This document shows positions 1-12,044 of a DNA stretch of 64,000 bases, piece after piece. Under the pieces are notes generated by a model that worked only from the letters and a program-made list of their open reading frames with translations, made no database searches and was not told the DNA's origin. Origin of the DNA: Tetrapyrgos nigripes (Eukaryota > Basidiomycota > Agaricomycetes > Agaricales > Campanellaceae); contig JAACJM010000209.1 of the NCBI GenBank assembly GCA_013368315.1, positions 84,417 to 148,416 of the forward strand, read 5' to 3'. Both the position numbers and the translations under genes were made by a program. Position 1 is the stretch's first letter. Each line of letters begins with the position of its first letter.

Positions 1-979
1 ATTAGTAAGTATAATAGTATCTATCTATCCAGGGATGTTCCCACTGTGAGCCGTGACTGATATTCTGAATGCTTCTATGAGACAGACTGCATAAGATACA
101 TCTAAGCCGGACGTGGGTATGCATGCACTTTGTTCTCAGTTAAGTAGTCACTTATACCAACTCCCACTACACCGACCAATTGAATTGTATGATTGGGTTT
201 CAATTTGGCATGGTGGAGTAGGGATTACTTATGGCTACTCCAACGGTTCTCGAATTTCTTTACTACTTATTCGTAGGGGTAGTAGAAGTGATAGGAAAAA
301 TGTCGATGAACCAAAACTTCCTCAAATCTTGACCGTTGTCCGAAAAAAAAAAATTTAGCACAGCTCAAGTCTTTGATATAAACCCTTCAGGATACCAAAC
401 TTGGATGGTTTGCCGAGGGATGTAGATACAAGCCGTTGAGGGACGACGAGGGACGACGTTTTTGTGATGGCGCATTATGATTGGCGGGAAAGTGATGGAT
501 GTCACAGGTGTGACCCTGTTTCGCGCCGACGGGAGTCTTTTCATCTCGTTCGCTGCGTGCAAAAGCAAAACATTCGGAGTATTGATCCAAGAAAAGGCTG
601 GATACAAATCAGATTAGCCATAGGAGCTGCAATACGAAGCTTCACAAAATTTTGTTGACGGGATAGCTTATGAGAAAGCTTCTCACTTTTGTCACGCTCG
701 CGGAACCACTTTTTTTGACGTTTTCAGCATGTGGCAAAGGTTTTCCCTCACAAATATCAAATTCGACTACATATAAATAAAGAGAGTATATAGAAGTGTC
801 TACTGTACAAATCTGATCAAGGGAGAGGAAGGCATAAAGGCACAATGGACAAAATTTCTCGAAAAATCCATCACTTCTCCCAGTGTGCCCGCTAATCACT
901 TCAGGGGTACATTTTGCATACTGAAGCCAGCATTCTGATTTCCTCAACGCGTACCTGTATGATTGTGGAGTCAATCATT

Positions 980-1300
980 ACATGCAAGGTCCCAAACTCA
1001 TAGAGCAAAAGCGATATGTACATACCCGTTGATTGCACGTTAGATGCTGGCGCCACCCAGGGCAGTGTCGCGTCGGGTCGGGATGACCGAATCAAATAAA
1101 TATTCCCACTCCTAATTATAAACAACAGAAACGCGTAAGCCTTGGGACGGAGAGGCTGGCTTTGCAATTGATCAATTCTCTCAACTTCAATTCTCTCAAC
1201 TTTCCCCAAAACGCTTTCCCTTCTACTCCGGTAAAGCCATTGATGTGTGTATTCACCTTGTATTCACCTCTTGGAGCATCATACGTGTTACAAAATACAC
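980..1300 (+). repeat. Dispersed repeat, copy 1
   Basis: Shares ordered blocks with 2990-3340 in the same orientation: AGGTCCCAAA, then GGCGCCACCCAGGGCA, then GCGTCGGG, then GTAAGCCT followed by GGGAC, and finally ACTCCGGT AAAGCCAT. Spacing between the blocks differs, so the copies are old. No coding frame or terminal repeats were found. It may be a decayed transposable element or an old local duplication. Confidence 0.45.
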
Positions 1301-2989
1301 CAACGTCCGTTAGGCAGCACTGGGCTCACTGGGCGGCGTTAGCAGTTCAGTGATTCTAGGCTTCCATTACATCTTTCGGACAACTGAGTATTGCGAACAG
1401 TGAGTCGTTCGAGTTGGAGTTTGATGGTCGTCGGGTTGGCCTGTGACTCAGACTGTGGCATCAGTTTTGATTTTCTTCCCCCTCCGATCTTTTTCTTAAC
1501 GTTGATTTATGAAATTTTACATCGGTTGGATATAGGTATAGTACATAGTACATAGTTGTTCTTGACAACTCGAACCTTGAACTTGGATGGTAAGTTTACG
1601 GTCTTCCATTACACCTTTTGATCTGCCATCTCAGTGGTTCACACCGTTTGCCTGAAGCATTTTTAGATCTTCTTTGTGAGCGGTAGATTCCTAGTCTATA
1701 CCGCCACAGTGCAGTGTCTTACACGTTTTACGAGTGCTTGGGTTCTTATCTATAATGTCTTCTATTTTCCAGACCACCGAAGTAGTAAAGGAGTAGAGAA
1801 CACAAACGTCTAGCTCGAAACATGGAGTGCCGAGAGTAAGCCACTCTCAGCAGGAAGAACGGTACCGCCATCATCCGCACTTTCTGCACGGATTTACTTG
1901 GAGTCTCGTCACAACGGGGAGTGGTCCAAATCCTCTCGCCACCAACGCTTCGCATTCCCATAGCTGCCAGGACACCAGTTCCATCATCAGCAGACGATGA
2001 TGGTGGCTCCTTCGAATACGTCGTGAAGTCGAAGGATACCCAATCTGCCAATCATAGACCCATCTTCAAGCTCCGGTAACCAAGGTTTCTTGCTCAGAAC
2101 TACCACTGGTAAGAGCATGCCAGCCTGCTCGTACAGCTGCGCACTGGCCATCGTGTACAGCTGTACCAATACCTCCATCGTCTCAGCCTCGTCGACCCTC
2201 CGCAATACCCCTGCTGTCTCGACTCTCAACGCCGAACTCGAAGAAACTTCCACTGGCACCCGCTATCGCAGTGCCCAGGTACCGACTCCGTGACAGTGTT
2301 GATCCAGACCACTTCAACTTCGACATCCTTCTTACTAGTAACAGGAAGTGCCTGAAGCCAGCCACTCTTCACATTTATCAACGATACTGGACGGTTCCAT
2401 CATATCTACGACGTGATCCCCGAATTATGCCTCGGTGAAGATGTGTAAGTAATGTCATATCACTGCGCATGCCTAGCCACCTGACCTGCGCAGACATCCC
2501 CTTTTACCCTCTACCCTTCTTCTTTCTTTCTTTCTTTCAGCGATGACGCAACAAAGACCTTTTCCACTTCTCGCATGCTCCAACCCGTAAAACTACGCGA
2601 TTCCCAGTCACGCCCATGCCCATATTATAGTTGCTCTAAAACATCACTTGCAGAGGTATTTCGTTCGTCTGATGACCCCGGAATTACTCTTACTCTTTCC
2701 AAGTCCCTCTCCCTCTCTTTCTCTCGGGCTTCCCAAATTATACTTCGGTCTTATATTGGGCCAACATACCACTTACTCTATTCTACTTATACAACACAAT
2801 GCGCATCATAGCGAAATTAATCTTTACTCACTGCTCCTTTTTCTAGATGCCTTTCCTTGCTATGTTTCAGATTGGATCATACACCGACTAAGGTAGCCAA
2901 AAGGTAGCTTTGACCTCAAGCCCGTCTCCTATTATAACAACTTCAAGTCACGGATTTGCGCCTGAAAGTCATAGTAAGTCTTGAACCTG

Positions 2990-3340
2990 AACCTTGCCCT
3001 GATGCAGGTCCCAAATTCACAGGCTGGATAATCGACTTCGTTTACCCTGGCGCTAGTTGGGCGCCACCCAGGGCAAGCCAAGTCCAAGCGTCGCGTCGGG
3101 ATGACGTCGAGGGTTGAGTCTCGAGTCTCGACTCGCTCATCCCGCGGCTCGACTCTTTGATTCTTTGATCCGCGGCAATGTTTTGCCGTATATGTAAGCC
3201 TCGGGACTAGAGCCACTGACAGAGAGCGTCAGTGTGGCGCTCAGCATTCTCCGAGCTCTCAGAGTCAACGACCTCGACTTTCCCTCAAACTCCGGTGAAG
3301 CCATGTATGTTCTCCAGAGCATCACATGAATTTATTGACA
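2990..3340 (+). repeat. Dispersed repeat, copy 2
   Basis: Second copy of the repeat at 980-1300, with the same blocks in the same order (AGGTCCCAAA, GGCGCCACCCAGGGCA, GTCGCGTCGGG, TAAGCCTCGGGAC, CTCCGGTGAAGCCAT). An extra TCGAGTCTCGACTCG-like stretch near 3110-3135 is partly self-complementary. No gene is visible in it. Confidence 0.45.
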
Positions 3341-6300
3341 CTGACATTCTCTGGATATGTGCGAAGGGTCTGGCCTTCCATGGTGTCTTTCGACTTCAAG
3401 TCTTACCAGACACTTTGCAATTTGTATACATATACATACGTACCCTTCTCGAGTCCCGTGTGTAGCCAATGACCAGGAATACACGACCCACTGAGACTCA
3501 AGTGATCATAGTAATGATACTTGAGGTCACCGCTCGGGTCATGTAGCCTTAATCTCCGTGCACGGGACTCTAGAAACATATGGTCTCATGGGGTCTCATG
3601 GCTAAGCTACTATCTATTCCAGAGATGACGCCGAACGTTGGGGTACTTAGTCTCAGCTGCCAGGCTTTCCTGCCCCAGAAAAAAAGAAGCACTACTAGTA
3701 GAAGCGCCACCAACTGCCAAAACGAAGTCACAGACTATTAATTCAACTCGGACCCTCATGACTCATCTCGCAGTCCTTATGTACAAAGGTGACTCTTAAG
3801 TATGTGCAGATGTTTACGACTTTGGTAGGGCGGGAGAATAGCTACTTAGTGCCTGCGCCTACATTACATACGAAATTGAAGACATAAGTACTAGAAGCTA
3901 GACATGTACATAACCCCAGAACTTGGAGGACATACAAAGGCAGCTTGTGGCGGTATAGACTCGGGAATAAACGAATAGACCAAGGTTCAAGGAAGGTCTA
4001 GGAATGCCATAGATTTCAGTCACTGAGGCTTCGTAGCAGTACCAACTGCGGATTCAACTCATTTCACCAGATAGAGTCTGAGTCTCATGTTTCTTCAGAC
4101 TACCATACCACTTCCAAGCGTAGTTGAGGGCGACACTCTTAGCCTTAACTTAGCCTTCCTTCTTTTGTTATTCTTCTTTCTGCTTCTTTTTTCCTCAAGC
4201 TTCTCCGCGGTCACAAACGACCGACCCTGCATTCCGGGCGTGAACGTTCATTTCGGTTCCTGTTTGTTCTGCTTGTCCATCTCGACGTCAATGTCATTGA
4301 CCCATCGTTAGCTTATCTGGTAGAATTCGTGGCCCTACGGTTCGCTCTGAACCATACGTGTTACGCTTACAGATATGATCACTAGGACCGACCTCGACAC
4401 TTCCTTTTTAGGACGGATGTATGATGTAGGCATGTCCGCCGATCATCATTCTCAAGTCAAGATTGATTGTAGGCTCACTGGACCCCTACTTTTAGGCTCA
4501 TTTAAATTCCATTGGCGAGTCAGTATACTCTAAATTGCCCTGAGCCAGTTCTTGCAGCCCTGATCAGAGGCCTGAAGTCAGCCTGAGTGCCTTATTTATC
4601 TATTTGATTTTCTTTTCTTTTCTATTTTGTATCAAGACGTGTGCCACCGTTCAGTCCTTGTACGAAACAGCCCGATCTACCTATGCAATTCCATTCCCAT
4701 GGAGTCCATAATCACCTAAGTACGTCCGCTCATTCTTATATGTAAATATCGGGAGACTGTCCCAGATGAAAGCACCCGAAATGAGGTGGAAATTAACTCG
4801 AGATGGATGATAGTAAGTACCATACATCAATATTAAAAGTTACACAGTCCTCAAAAATGATTGTTTAAGGCTGACTCGGGTACACAGGCCCCCAACTATA
4901 CGTCGGTAAGTATTCATAGAGTAATTCATGACAAGCCGGCGGTAACGAGAAGGCGAACAGCGCAAGCGCAAGCGCTGGTTCGATCGGTTCATTGGAGGTA
5001 CATACGTATTTGAAAAATTATACATCACAAACAACTTACAAGATCCCGACGGACTCCTCTACCATCAACGTATACGAAAGGAGTCGACGACGTCGCATGT
5101 CCCCTTTGTCTACCTCTGCATAATCTCGCCTTACATGCTTTCCTAACCATTATAGTAATACCAGTGGAAGACTGCAGATATGGTGATCGCGCTTGTGGCG
5201 CAACAAACTTGCGAAAGCCTGTTTGTGGCGTCATACTCTGGAATTCATCTCCGTAAACTCCACGGTCTTTTCAATCACCTGGCTTTGTGAGCCCGCCAGC
5301 ATACTCAGGCTCAGGCTCAAGAGAACCAGATACTAAATTTGGAAAGTCCAAGAGTCTATGTCATCTTAGTAGCTTACAATCAAGCTTCGTTTCGCTGAAC
5401 GTTCCGCGACGACTCGCGATACGATGCGATGGACGGGTGCTCCGGTTGCTTTTGCTTTGTTTTCAATGCTTCTTAGATAGATCCGAAAGAAGTGTCTCGA
5501 AATCTGACTGCCATTACCTGTAGGTTTCGGGAATTCCCGAATCCGACTGCGGACCTGTGGCAAGTCTAGTTGGTCAGGTACTTCCTTATCTGTGGAGAAA
5601 ACGAGCCTACGAAACTCATTTCAAAATAACTGGGCTAGCATAGAACAATCTGAGCCAAAAAGTTCGTCCAGACACGCCACTCGACTCGCTGCATCGCAAG
5701 TGAGCCAAGGCACCACAAGTAATTACTCTATTTCATTTTCAAATTTCAAATACATGCTAGGGGCACGACGGCCGCTTCCTGAAGATATTGGGCATAGCAT
5801 ATTCTCGTGAATTAAGTCCTTGGTCATCCGAGTCTGTGCCTTTATGCTCATCCCAGATTGGATATACCAGGCTTAATTGGATTCGCGGCAACTTACATTG
5901 GCGTCTACGTCTAAGAAGGTCAGAAGAAGAAGTGAGCACTAGTCCGGTAGAAGGACCTGCTGACCGGAGCGCTAGCAGTCGTGGTATCGACCATGGTTAA
6001 GCTTGTAGTACCAAACCAAGATCATGTACTACGAGACGCACTTACGCTGCAAGTTATCAGTTATCATTGAAGTTATGGTAGACTCTTGCCATAGCTAGTA
6101 GCTGTAGTCTATTTGAACGATTCTAGTTGCTAGCTACCGTTGACTGATGATGGCATGACTTCGATCAGACTCGTCTCGGAACCATGGGTCCGAGTTCAGC
6201 GAGTCGGACGCCACTTTGATTTGCATAAGTATATGGACGGTACAAATAAGGTAAAAGAGATGAGTTCCGAAGGCGACGAGTAGTGGTACGTATACACGAG

Positions 6301-6903
6301 GATAGATACGATGTCTCACAGGTAGTAACCATTGCCAGACTGAATTTCAGCGACATTAATCTCCACTATCGACGGAGCAGTTAGAACCGAGGCCTTGAAG
6401 ATGAGATCCAAGCTCCCTTCGGTACTAACCTTCCATAGTGAGATTGAAAGTTCGTCCGGAAAAACGATGGGGATATACGTCCTAGGGCGCAAGCCACTAG
6501 AGAACCACAAACCTGCTCGGAGACCATGGCCCGCCACCGCCACTGAGAGATTCACGTGATTGTGACAGGATGCGAAGCCCACTGCGGCCAGTCTGACGGG
6601 TACCGGATGCTCACTTGTGCGGAACCGCACAAGCAATATTCAGCACATAGCCATTAGGCGCCCCGAGCGCGAGTAAACTGCGGACCGGTATCTCAGAGCA
6701 CGATATATCGATAAATATATGTACAAGAAGGAAATCTCGCTGTACCCATGAACAAGTCAGTAAGAAACATAGGTAGAAATTATGTACACTTACTTTCTAG
6801 ATAATAATTATATCCAACGACGCTCAAAGCTTAAATCCAGCGTTAACTCCTACCCAGTCGTGATTTTTTCGTGAGTGAATAACAGCCTGTAATTCATTCG
6901 CTT

Positions 6904-9219
6904 TTATTGCCAAGTATGTAATGGACTCCTCAGTCCCCCATGTGTCGGACTGTCTATGTATCCAACGCGAGTAACGCGTACGCCAACTTGGAATTTTGAT
7001 CTTTCTGTACCCGTCTCAGTACCTGTATCGATTCTAGGAAGTGGCCGGGGTTTCGCTGTGTCTTGTACTCTTCCTTCCCTATGCACATTCGTCGGAGTCA
7101 GCTCAATCCCATCTACCCCATGCTCATAATCATACTCCCGTCCGTACGCCAAATCATCAAAACTCCCAATCCTCCCATCCACCTCAACAATAATCTCCCC
7201 ATCATGACTTCCTTTATGACTTCTCCATGCAACGCGAGACAATTCGACGTTTGTTAATACCCAGAATTCGTCGTACCCGAGGTGGGCAGCGACGGATTGG
7301 ATGGAAAGCATGAGGCGCGAGATGGCTACGGAGGAGAAGCAGAAGAGGGCGCTGTTGATGTCATAATTGTTGGACGGATGGGGAAAAACGAGTTAGAAGA
7401 ATGTCATAGAAAGGAGGTATGGGAGAAGAAATTTGAATTGAGAAACGGGAGAAACTTCAGGTTCGACGATGGTTACGACTTTCGAATGGCTGATGAAGAA
7501 GTTTTGAAGGAGACAGTGGACTTACCCAGAATAGATTGCGGGAACGTTGATCTATGTGAAACGGAAAGTGAAGGATTAAGTCAGCCAGTCAGCCAAACAG
7601 AGAGTGTATACAGGTGTACGAGTTCGAGATGACCAACAAAACCGACGGGACGGACGAAACGACTCAACAGTTACACACCTTTGGTTTATCGGTAAAGAAA
7701 GAGCATACGGCTGCGATCCCTACCACGGCTGAAAAAATATAGATGAAACCCATCAGTCATGTACTACTATAAAATATAGGCAAAAAATCACACACCTATC
7801 ACGACGAAGTAGAATATACCACCACTGTGAGCGCCGAGATTCGAGGGAAGAAAGATCAGAGTGAGCACGTAGTAAGTGTCAAGTGTATAATAAAAAGTTT
7901 TGGAAAAACTCACTCTCTCAAAACCCTCCTCATCAACGGCGCCTCCTGAAATATATTCGGTGTCCTCCACGCTCTTATTGTCGTGAGAACGAATAATAAG
8001 GTGTGTAGGACTAGTGAGGGGATGTACATTCGCCAAAAGTTACCTGGAGGGGGGACGGCGCAGCCTGTCGTTATAACTGGGTTTAGCGTCGCTGCGAAGC
8101 CTTGCAGGTCTAGACCTTCCTGTAGACTCGAGGAAAAGGGCGAAGAGGGCGAGGGGGACAAGGAAGGGGAAGAGGCGGAAGGAGAGGGCGAGAGACCCAA
8201 AAGGGATAAGTCGATCTTTGTAGAATGGACGAGGGAAAAGGATTGTCCGACGAAGATGGCGGAGAGGATTGTGGAGAGGACGAAGGAGGAGATGCATAGG
8301 GCGCGGATGAAGAGGGAGCGGGGAAAGAGGTACCATATTCGGAGGACGAGGACCACTAGAAATTTGTAACGGTGATAAGCATGGGAGATCAGATGAGGAA
8401 TCAGAGGATGGTGTATGGTTTATTATTGGGACATACAAAACGGCGAGGCATGGGTGCTTTGAGAATAAGAATAACTAAAAACTTACATTGAATCGTTGCC
8501 AATCCTACAACGGTGATGGCGAAGCAGGCTTTGATTCCTCGTTCACAGCTATGTATAAAAAAACGGTTTTAGGGCGAGGATAATTTGAAGCCTTCTTGAC
8601 TTACAACTAAAGAAAAAAAGCGGACGAAATTAGGTTAGGTACAGAGTGCAGGGGTTAACATGTATGCGTACCTCATCTGATAAATTGGGATGGAAGAAAC
8701 CTAGAGAATTCAAAAATAGGGGTAATGAGATGAGATTATGGGTGGAGCAAGATGTGAAATATGAATACGAACAAATGAGGACTAATCTGTTGCAGTGGAG
8801 AAGTAAATTAGCATGAGAGATACAGTGGAAAAGCAGGAGCCAAAGATAGAGGGACATACATCGTCAATAATGGGGAAAGGTAGCGGTTCTGATAGGGCTC
8901 CAGCGTTAGTGCTTTGCGTCTGAGGAGGACGATGGAAAACCAAAAGAAATAAGGCTATAAGTACACACCCAGAAATATAAAGCCCTCGATATCGTCCAAG
9001 GACCTGTCCAGAAATATTTGATCTGGCCATGGGTTCATTGTTCTTAGTTAGGATACTTGGAGTGATTGACGTTGAGGAGTCACGACTCACTTCCTTATCC
9101 AAACATATTATAATATCCCAAACATTGAGCGTAAAAGCAGCAACGGCCCATCGTCTTGCAATCTCTGTGGCTTCCAAGCTGACTATGATCGTTTCGAGTT
9201 GTAAAGGAGACAACGACAT
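6904..9219 (-). CDS. DUF6533 multi-pass membrane protein
   Basis: Basidiomycete membrane protein of unknown function with an N-terminal DUF6533 domain. Supported exons, in coding order: 9219-9091 (start ATG; ends in LNVWDIIICLDKE), 9022-8969 (IKYFWTGPWTISRALYFW), then an unresolved stretch 8968-8549 that should hold the NRYLSPLL segment, then 8548-8487 (CERGIKACF...), 8355-7914 (RIWYLF..., IPSLVLHTLLFV), 7824-7796, 7728-7679, 7551-7526 and 7351-6904 (ending VAAHLGYDEFWVL and a polar tail). Exon lengths 54, 62, 29, 50 and 26 equal those of the paralog at 15400-17298, which supports the chain. Compared with that paralog it has lost, or never gained, the intron after the LGLH/LVLH position, and it carries a Ser/Pro-rich insertion of about 40 residues between membrane segments (near 8130-8230). 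Function is not known; the family is usually called a hypothetical integral membrane protein. Confidence 0.82.
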
Positions 9220-9936
9220 GGCCGAAGGGAGAGGAAAAGGGGAAGCTAAGAGAGCGAGAACCAAGCAATTGCAGGAAACCCCGCTACAGCTACAGCTGGG
9301 CTAAGGGAATGCGGCCGTAGGAATCCGTATGCGAGGGAGGAACAACCTTTCGGTTCAGCACTGGTCAGACATTGGCTTCGGTATATATGCTGGAGCGACC
9401 CTTGGGGAGATCCGGGGAGCAATTGAGCAGTTGACCACAAGTTGATGAACTTGAAGGGTGAGATCTGTTGAAATCAAAGAGATGTGATGGCGAGCAATTT
9501 GTTCGCTCTTCCCGATGTGCAATTCATCTGGTTGGAAACGTATCCCATCATCAAGGATCCGCGCAAAAGAAGGAAGTGAATGGAGTACCCAATATATATC
9601 GTAGTGACAATACGACTTATAAGTTGCGGGTTTGACGGCTGCAGAGAAGAAGTACGTTGTTTGACTCGGCTCTGGTTGGCGGAAGCTGACAAGGCTGTGA
9701 GCCTTTTCGCCGTGAGCAGTATCATGGCGTTGGAATTTTAAAAAGGCCAGTCTCCAAGACGAAAGAGGAAAGATTAGGTTTAGGATAGAATGAAATCCGG
9801 CTGCGTGACCGCGTCGGTGACGGTCAATGTTTGGCAGCACCAACAGTGCCAGGGTTCGGAACAAATCCCGTCAATAACGACAAGCAAGTGCCGCAAACAA
9901 ATCCAGCCAATCAGAGAAGGGCTTGGAACGAACAAT
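9220..9936. other. Intergenic, upstream of DUF6533 gene
   Basis: Contains the 5' flank of the minus-strand DUF6533 gene. A minus-strand open frame of 169 codons (9355-9864) has no domain, no signal peptide and no splice partners that I recognise, so I do not call it a gene. No TATA box of convincing quality was seen. Confidence 0.4.
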
Positions 9937-9985
9937 AGGGCCGTTCAAAATTGAAGCTCCCGTGGTCGCTTTGACTTGGAGCTTT
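9937..9985 (+). repeat. Left terminal inverted repeat
   Basis: Left end of the 784-bp element; begins AGGGCCGTTCAAAATTG and ends ACTTGGAGCTTT. It pairs with 10672-10720 with two mismatches. Confidence 0.8.
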
Positions 9986-10086
9986 AGATAGTCACACTTA
10001 GTCACACTTCGTCACAGTAGTCACAAATCGACGCGCGTCGTCGCGAAAGCTGTCTTACTCTCATTTTCTCTTAATTGCTTCTGTAA

Positions 10087-10554
10087 ATGGGCGAGCGCTG
10101 GTCCGTTGAGGACACCTGGCGGCTGATAACCGAAATAAGGAAGAAATCCAACTTTAAAGTGCTATTTGGACCAGAGGTTGGAGAGGTAGGAGCTCTAAAT
10201 TTAGCTGTTGCATTGATAACTCTCTAACATAAAATACATGCGAGCAGAACACTTCAGGGGACTCGAAAGCCATCGTTCTCAAGGGTATTGGTGAAGTACT
10301 CTTTCCGGAAGCCTACCAGACCAACCAAAAAAGAGCTGGGGATCGAGTAAAGCACCGTATTGACTAGTGCGTATGATTATGTTTTCTGTTTTTCCGGCTG
10401 ATCTTTCTGACAATTCTCTGTGTGCAGCCTCCGAAAAAATTTCAAGGAATGCGCCAGGCGCCTCAAGAAGACTGGGGAAGGTGTCCAGGGCCTTTACCAG
10501 ATCGCACCAGATGGCCCTGACCACGATACTGACCGGAGAGCTGTTAACATATAA
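10087..10554 (+). CDS. Small spliced protein inside TIR element
   Basis: Three exons give an uninterrupted 114-residue protein: 10087-10185 (MGERWSVEDTWRLITEIR...), 10248-10366 (NTSGDSKAIVLKGIGEVLF...) and 10428-10554 (LRKNFKECARRLKKTGEGV..., stop TAA). All introns are GT-AG (62 and 61 bases) and phases agree. No single open frame shows the gene, which is why it is easily missed. The Trp-rich start (W5, W11) followed by basic helical segments looks like a SANT/Myb-like or trihelix DNA-binding fold. From memory, proteins with NTSGDSK followed by KRLxxTGEGV recur as short hypothetical proteins in Agaricomycetes; this was not checked against a database. Because it is the only gene between intact inverted repeats, it could be an end-binding accessory protein of a transposon or a captured host gene. 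Reading frame intact, so probably functional or recently so. Confidence 0.7.
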
Positions 10555-10671
10555 GCGGAGTCAAGGACAGGGTACAAGAAGGTATCAGTGCTATCAAAGA
10601 TTGATCTATCTACTACAGTGCGAGCGTGATGCGAGCGTGATTCAGGTGTGACATTACATAAGCACAAAAAG

Positions 10672-10720
10672 AAAGCTCCAAGTGAAAGCGACCGCGGGAG
10701 CTTCAATTTTGAACGGCCCT
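10672..10720 (-). repeat. Right terminal inverted repeat
   Basis: Right end of the 784-bp element, reading AAAGCTCCAAGTG at the inner side and GAACGGCCCT at the outer end; complementary to 9937-9985 apart from two positions. Confidence 0.8.
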
Positions 10721-11254
10721 AATGACTTGATGATTGCTTGATGACAACTGTAATTGCAGTTTCTTTCCTTACACCATCCGAGGGAGGAAGACATAGCAGG
10801 AAATTTCTCCTCCATAAAGTGGAAGGCCCTAATGCAAATTCGTCGCGTCGTCATAGCTGGATAACAGTCTACGCAGTGTCCTACTCGCCTACTCGTGGAT
10901 TACTGTCAACGATACCTTGCTTGGACTGACAACAGACCTGCATCATGGAGCAGATCCGGAATGCCCACCTAGCACGTTCATCAGGACCTCACGACGTCAA
11001 GTATTTTGATGTCGACCCCAGAGCAGTGCTCTTTAGTCTGCTTTAGCGGGTATCAGGTAGGGCCAACAGCGTTGAGGACGGATTGATCAGCAGCAGTGTA
11101 CGTAGTAGTAGCTGCTGGGAAGATCTGATATGGCGAGGCAGAGGTCGGGGTTTAGGGGTGTCATGGAGCTGACGGTTGAGGAGCTCGGAGTCGGTAGGTC
11201 GGGCTCGGTACGTCGTGAGTTTCAGCTTTTAGGGCATACACTCAAGCTGACTTT

Positions 11255-11990
11255 TGCAGTGCACAATCAAGGTCATTCTTCCTAGTTCCTCACCAACAAT
11301 CAGTTGAGGTTGTCTTATCAAGAAGCTGGCGGACATGAGACAGCGAAGTAATGAAGGGATGCAAGGCCATTCTGCCGTTAAAAGACGTGTTCGGTGTTTG
11401 GAATTCGTTCAATACCTATCATTTGGTGAGTTTTCTGCCCGTCATTCCCATCATCATGCCTCATTTTGCTGACTAGGCTCTTCTTTCAGTGCATACATAA
11501 AGAAGAAAGGGCTGCTACCGTGTCTCAAATCCTCTAAAGGGCCTGTTGTCTTTGCAGCCATCGAATCACGATGGATGCATCTGCTTTCGCTACCTTCTCG
11601 CTACCTTCTCGCTCCTTCCTCCTCACTCTTCCCTCCTTCCTTGTCCCTTCTTCCACCTCGTTCTTCCCTCGTTCTTCCTTGTCTCTTCTTACCTTATTCA
11701 CTCTCCTGTCTCTAATCTCCCATCTCCAAACTACCAACTCTAAACCGCCCTCACAACGATATCCCTCGGATTCTTGATACTCTACCACGACTCACTCCTG
11801 GCTTCCTGCCCACGGCCCTAGCGTCAGCACCACCAGCGTCGGCATCAGCCCCAATACTTGCAACATCCCCAGCGCTAGTACCTGCTTACTCGGTCGCCTT
11901 CCGAAGTAACGAGACGGTACCTTGTGCAAACACACCTGAACATCGTCCCGCCGCTTCCTCTTGACGAGCTCGCTACCTCGGGCTCATGCA
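11255..11990 (+). repeat. Decayed tandem duplication, copy 1
   Basis: Shares ordered blocks with 12045-12715: AAGGTCATTCTTCCT, GTTGAGGTTGTCTT, a GGTGAGT ... CTGACTAGGCTCTTCTTTCAG segment, a C/T-rich stretch, then TTCCGAAGTAACGAGACG. The middle segment has perfect 5' and 3' intron signals, so the ancestor was probably a spliced gene. I do not recognise the product. Confidence 0.4.
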
Positions 11991-12044
11991 TAATGCACGT
12001 TACAGATGTGTCTCGGTATTTATGGCAGCTATTCACGCTGACCT

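Larger units (their letters stand above)
1..6903. other. Gene-poor stretch, no supported gene
   Basis: No open frame longer than about 110 codons here has a recognisable motif, a signal peptide with downstream exons, or a splice chain I could follow. The stretch is dense in stops and looks like old intergenic or decayed repeat sequence. The only structure I can support is a pair of diverged direct repeats near 0.98-1.30 kb and 2.99-3.34 kb, annotated separately, and a short CTTT run near 2520-2540. I cannot exclude small genes with very short exons. Confidence 0.5.
9937..10720. mobile_element. TIR element carrying one small spliced gene
   Basis: A 784-bp element is bounded by 49-base terminal inverted repeats (9937-9985 and 10672-10720) that differ at only two positions; both ends read AGGGCCGTTCAAAATTG inward. 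The trinucleotide AAT stands directly outside both ends (9934-9936 and 10721-10723) and is the best candidate target duplication; a TA reading of the ends is also possible because both ends are followed by TA. Just inside the left end GTCACA recurs four times (about 9991-10023), with one inverted TGTGAC near 10647, resembling subterminal transposase-binding repeats. The only gene inside is the 114-residue spliced frame at 10087-10554. No transposase, reverse transcriptase or recombinase frame is present. The near-identity of the ends implies recent movement. A 3-base duplication would fit PIF/Harbinger- or CACTA-like machinery, but superfamily is not established. Confidence 0.75.

Noticed and set aside
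9355..9864. 169-codon minus-strand open frame
   Set aside because: No motif and unusual composition; located in the 5' flank of the DUF6533 gene, no supporting exon chain.
11534..11788. Open frames in the C/T-rich block
   Set aside because: Pyrimidine-rich low-complexity sequence gives open frames on both strands without coding character.
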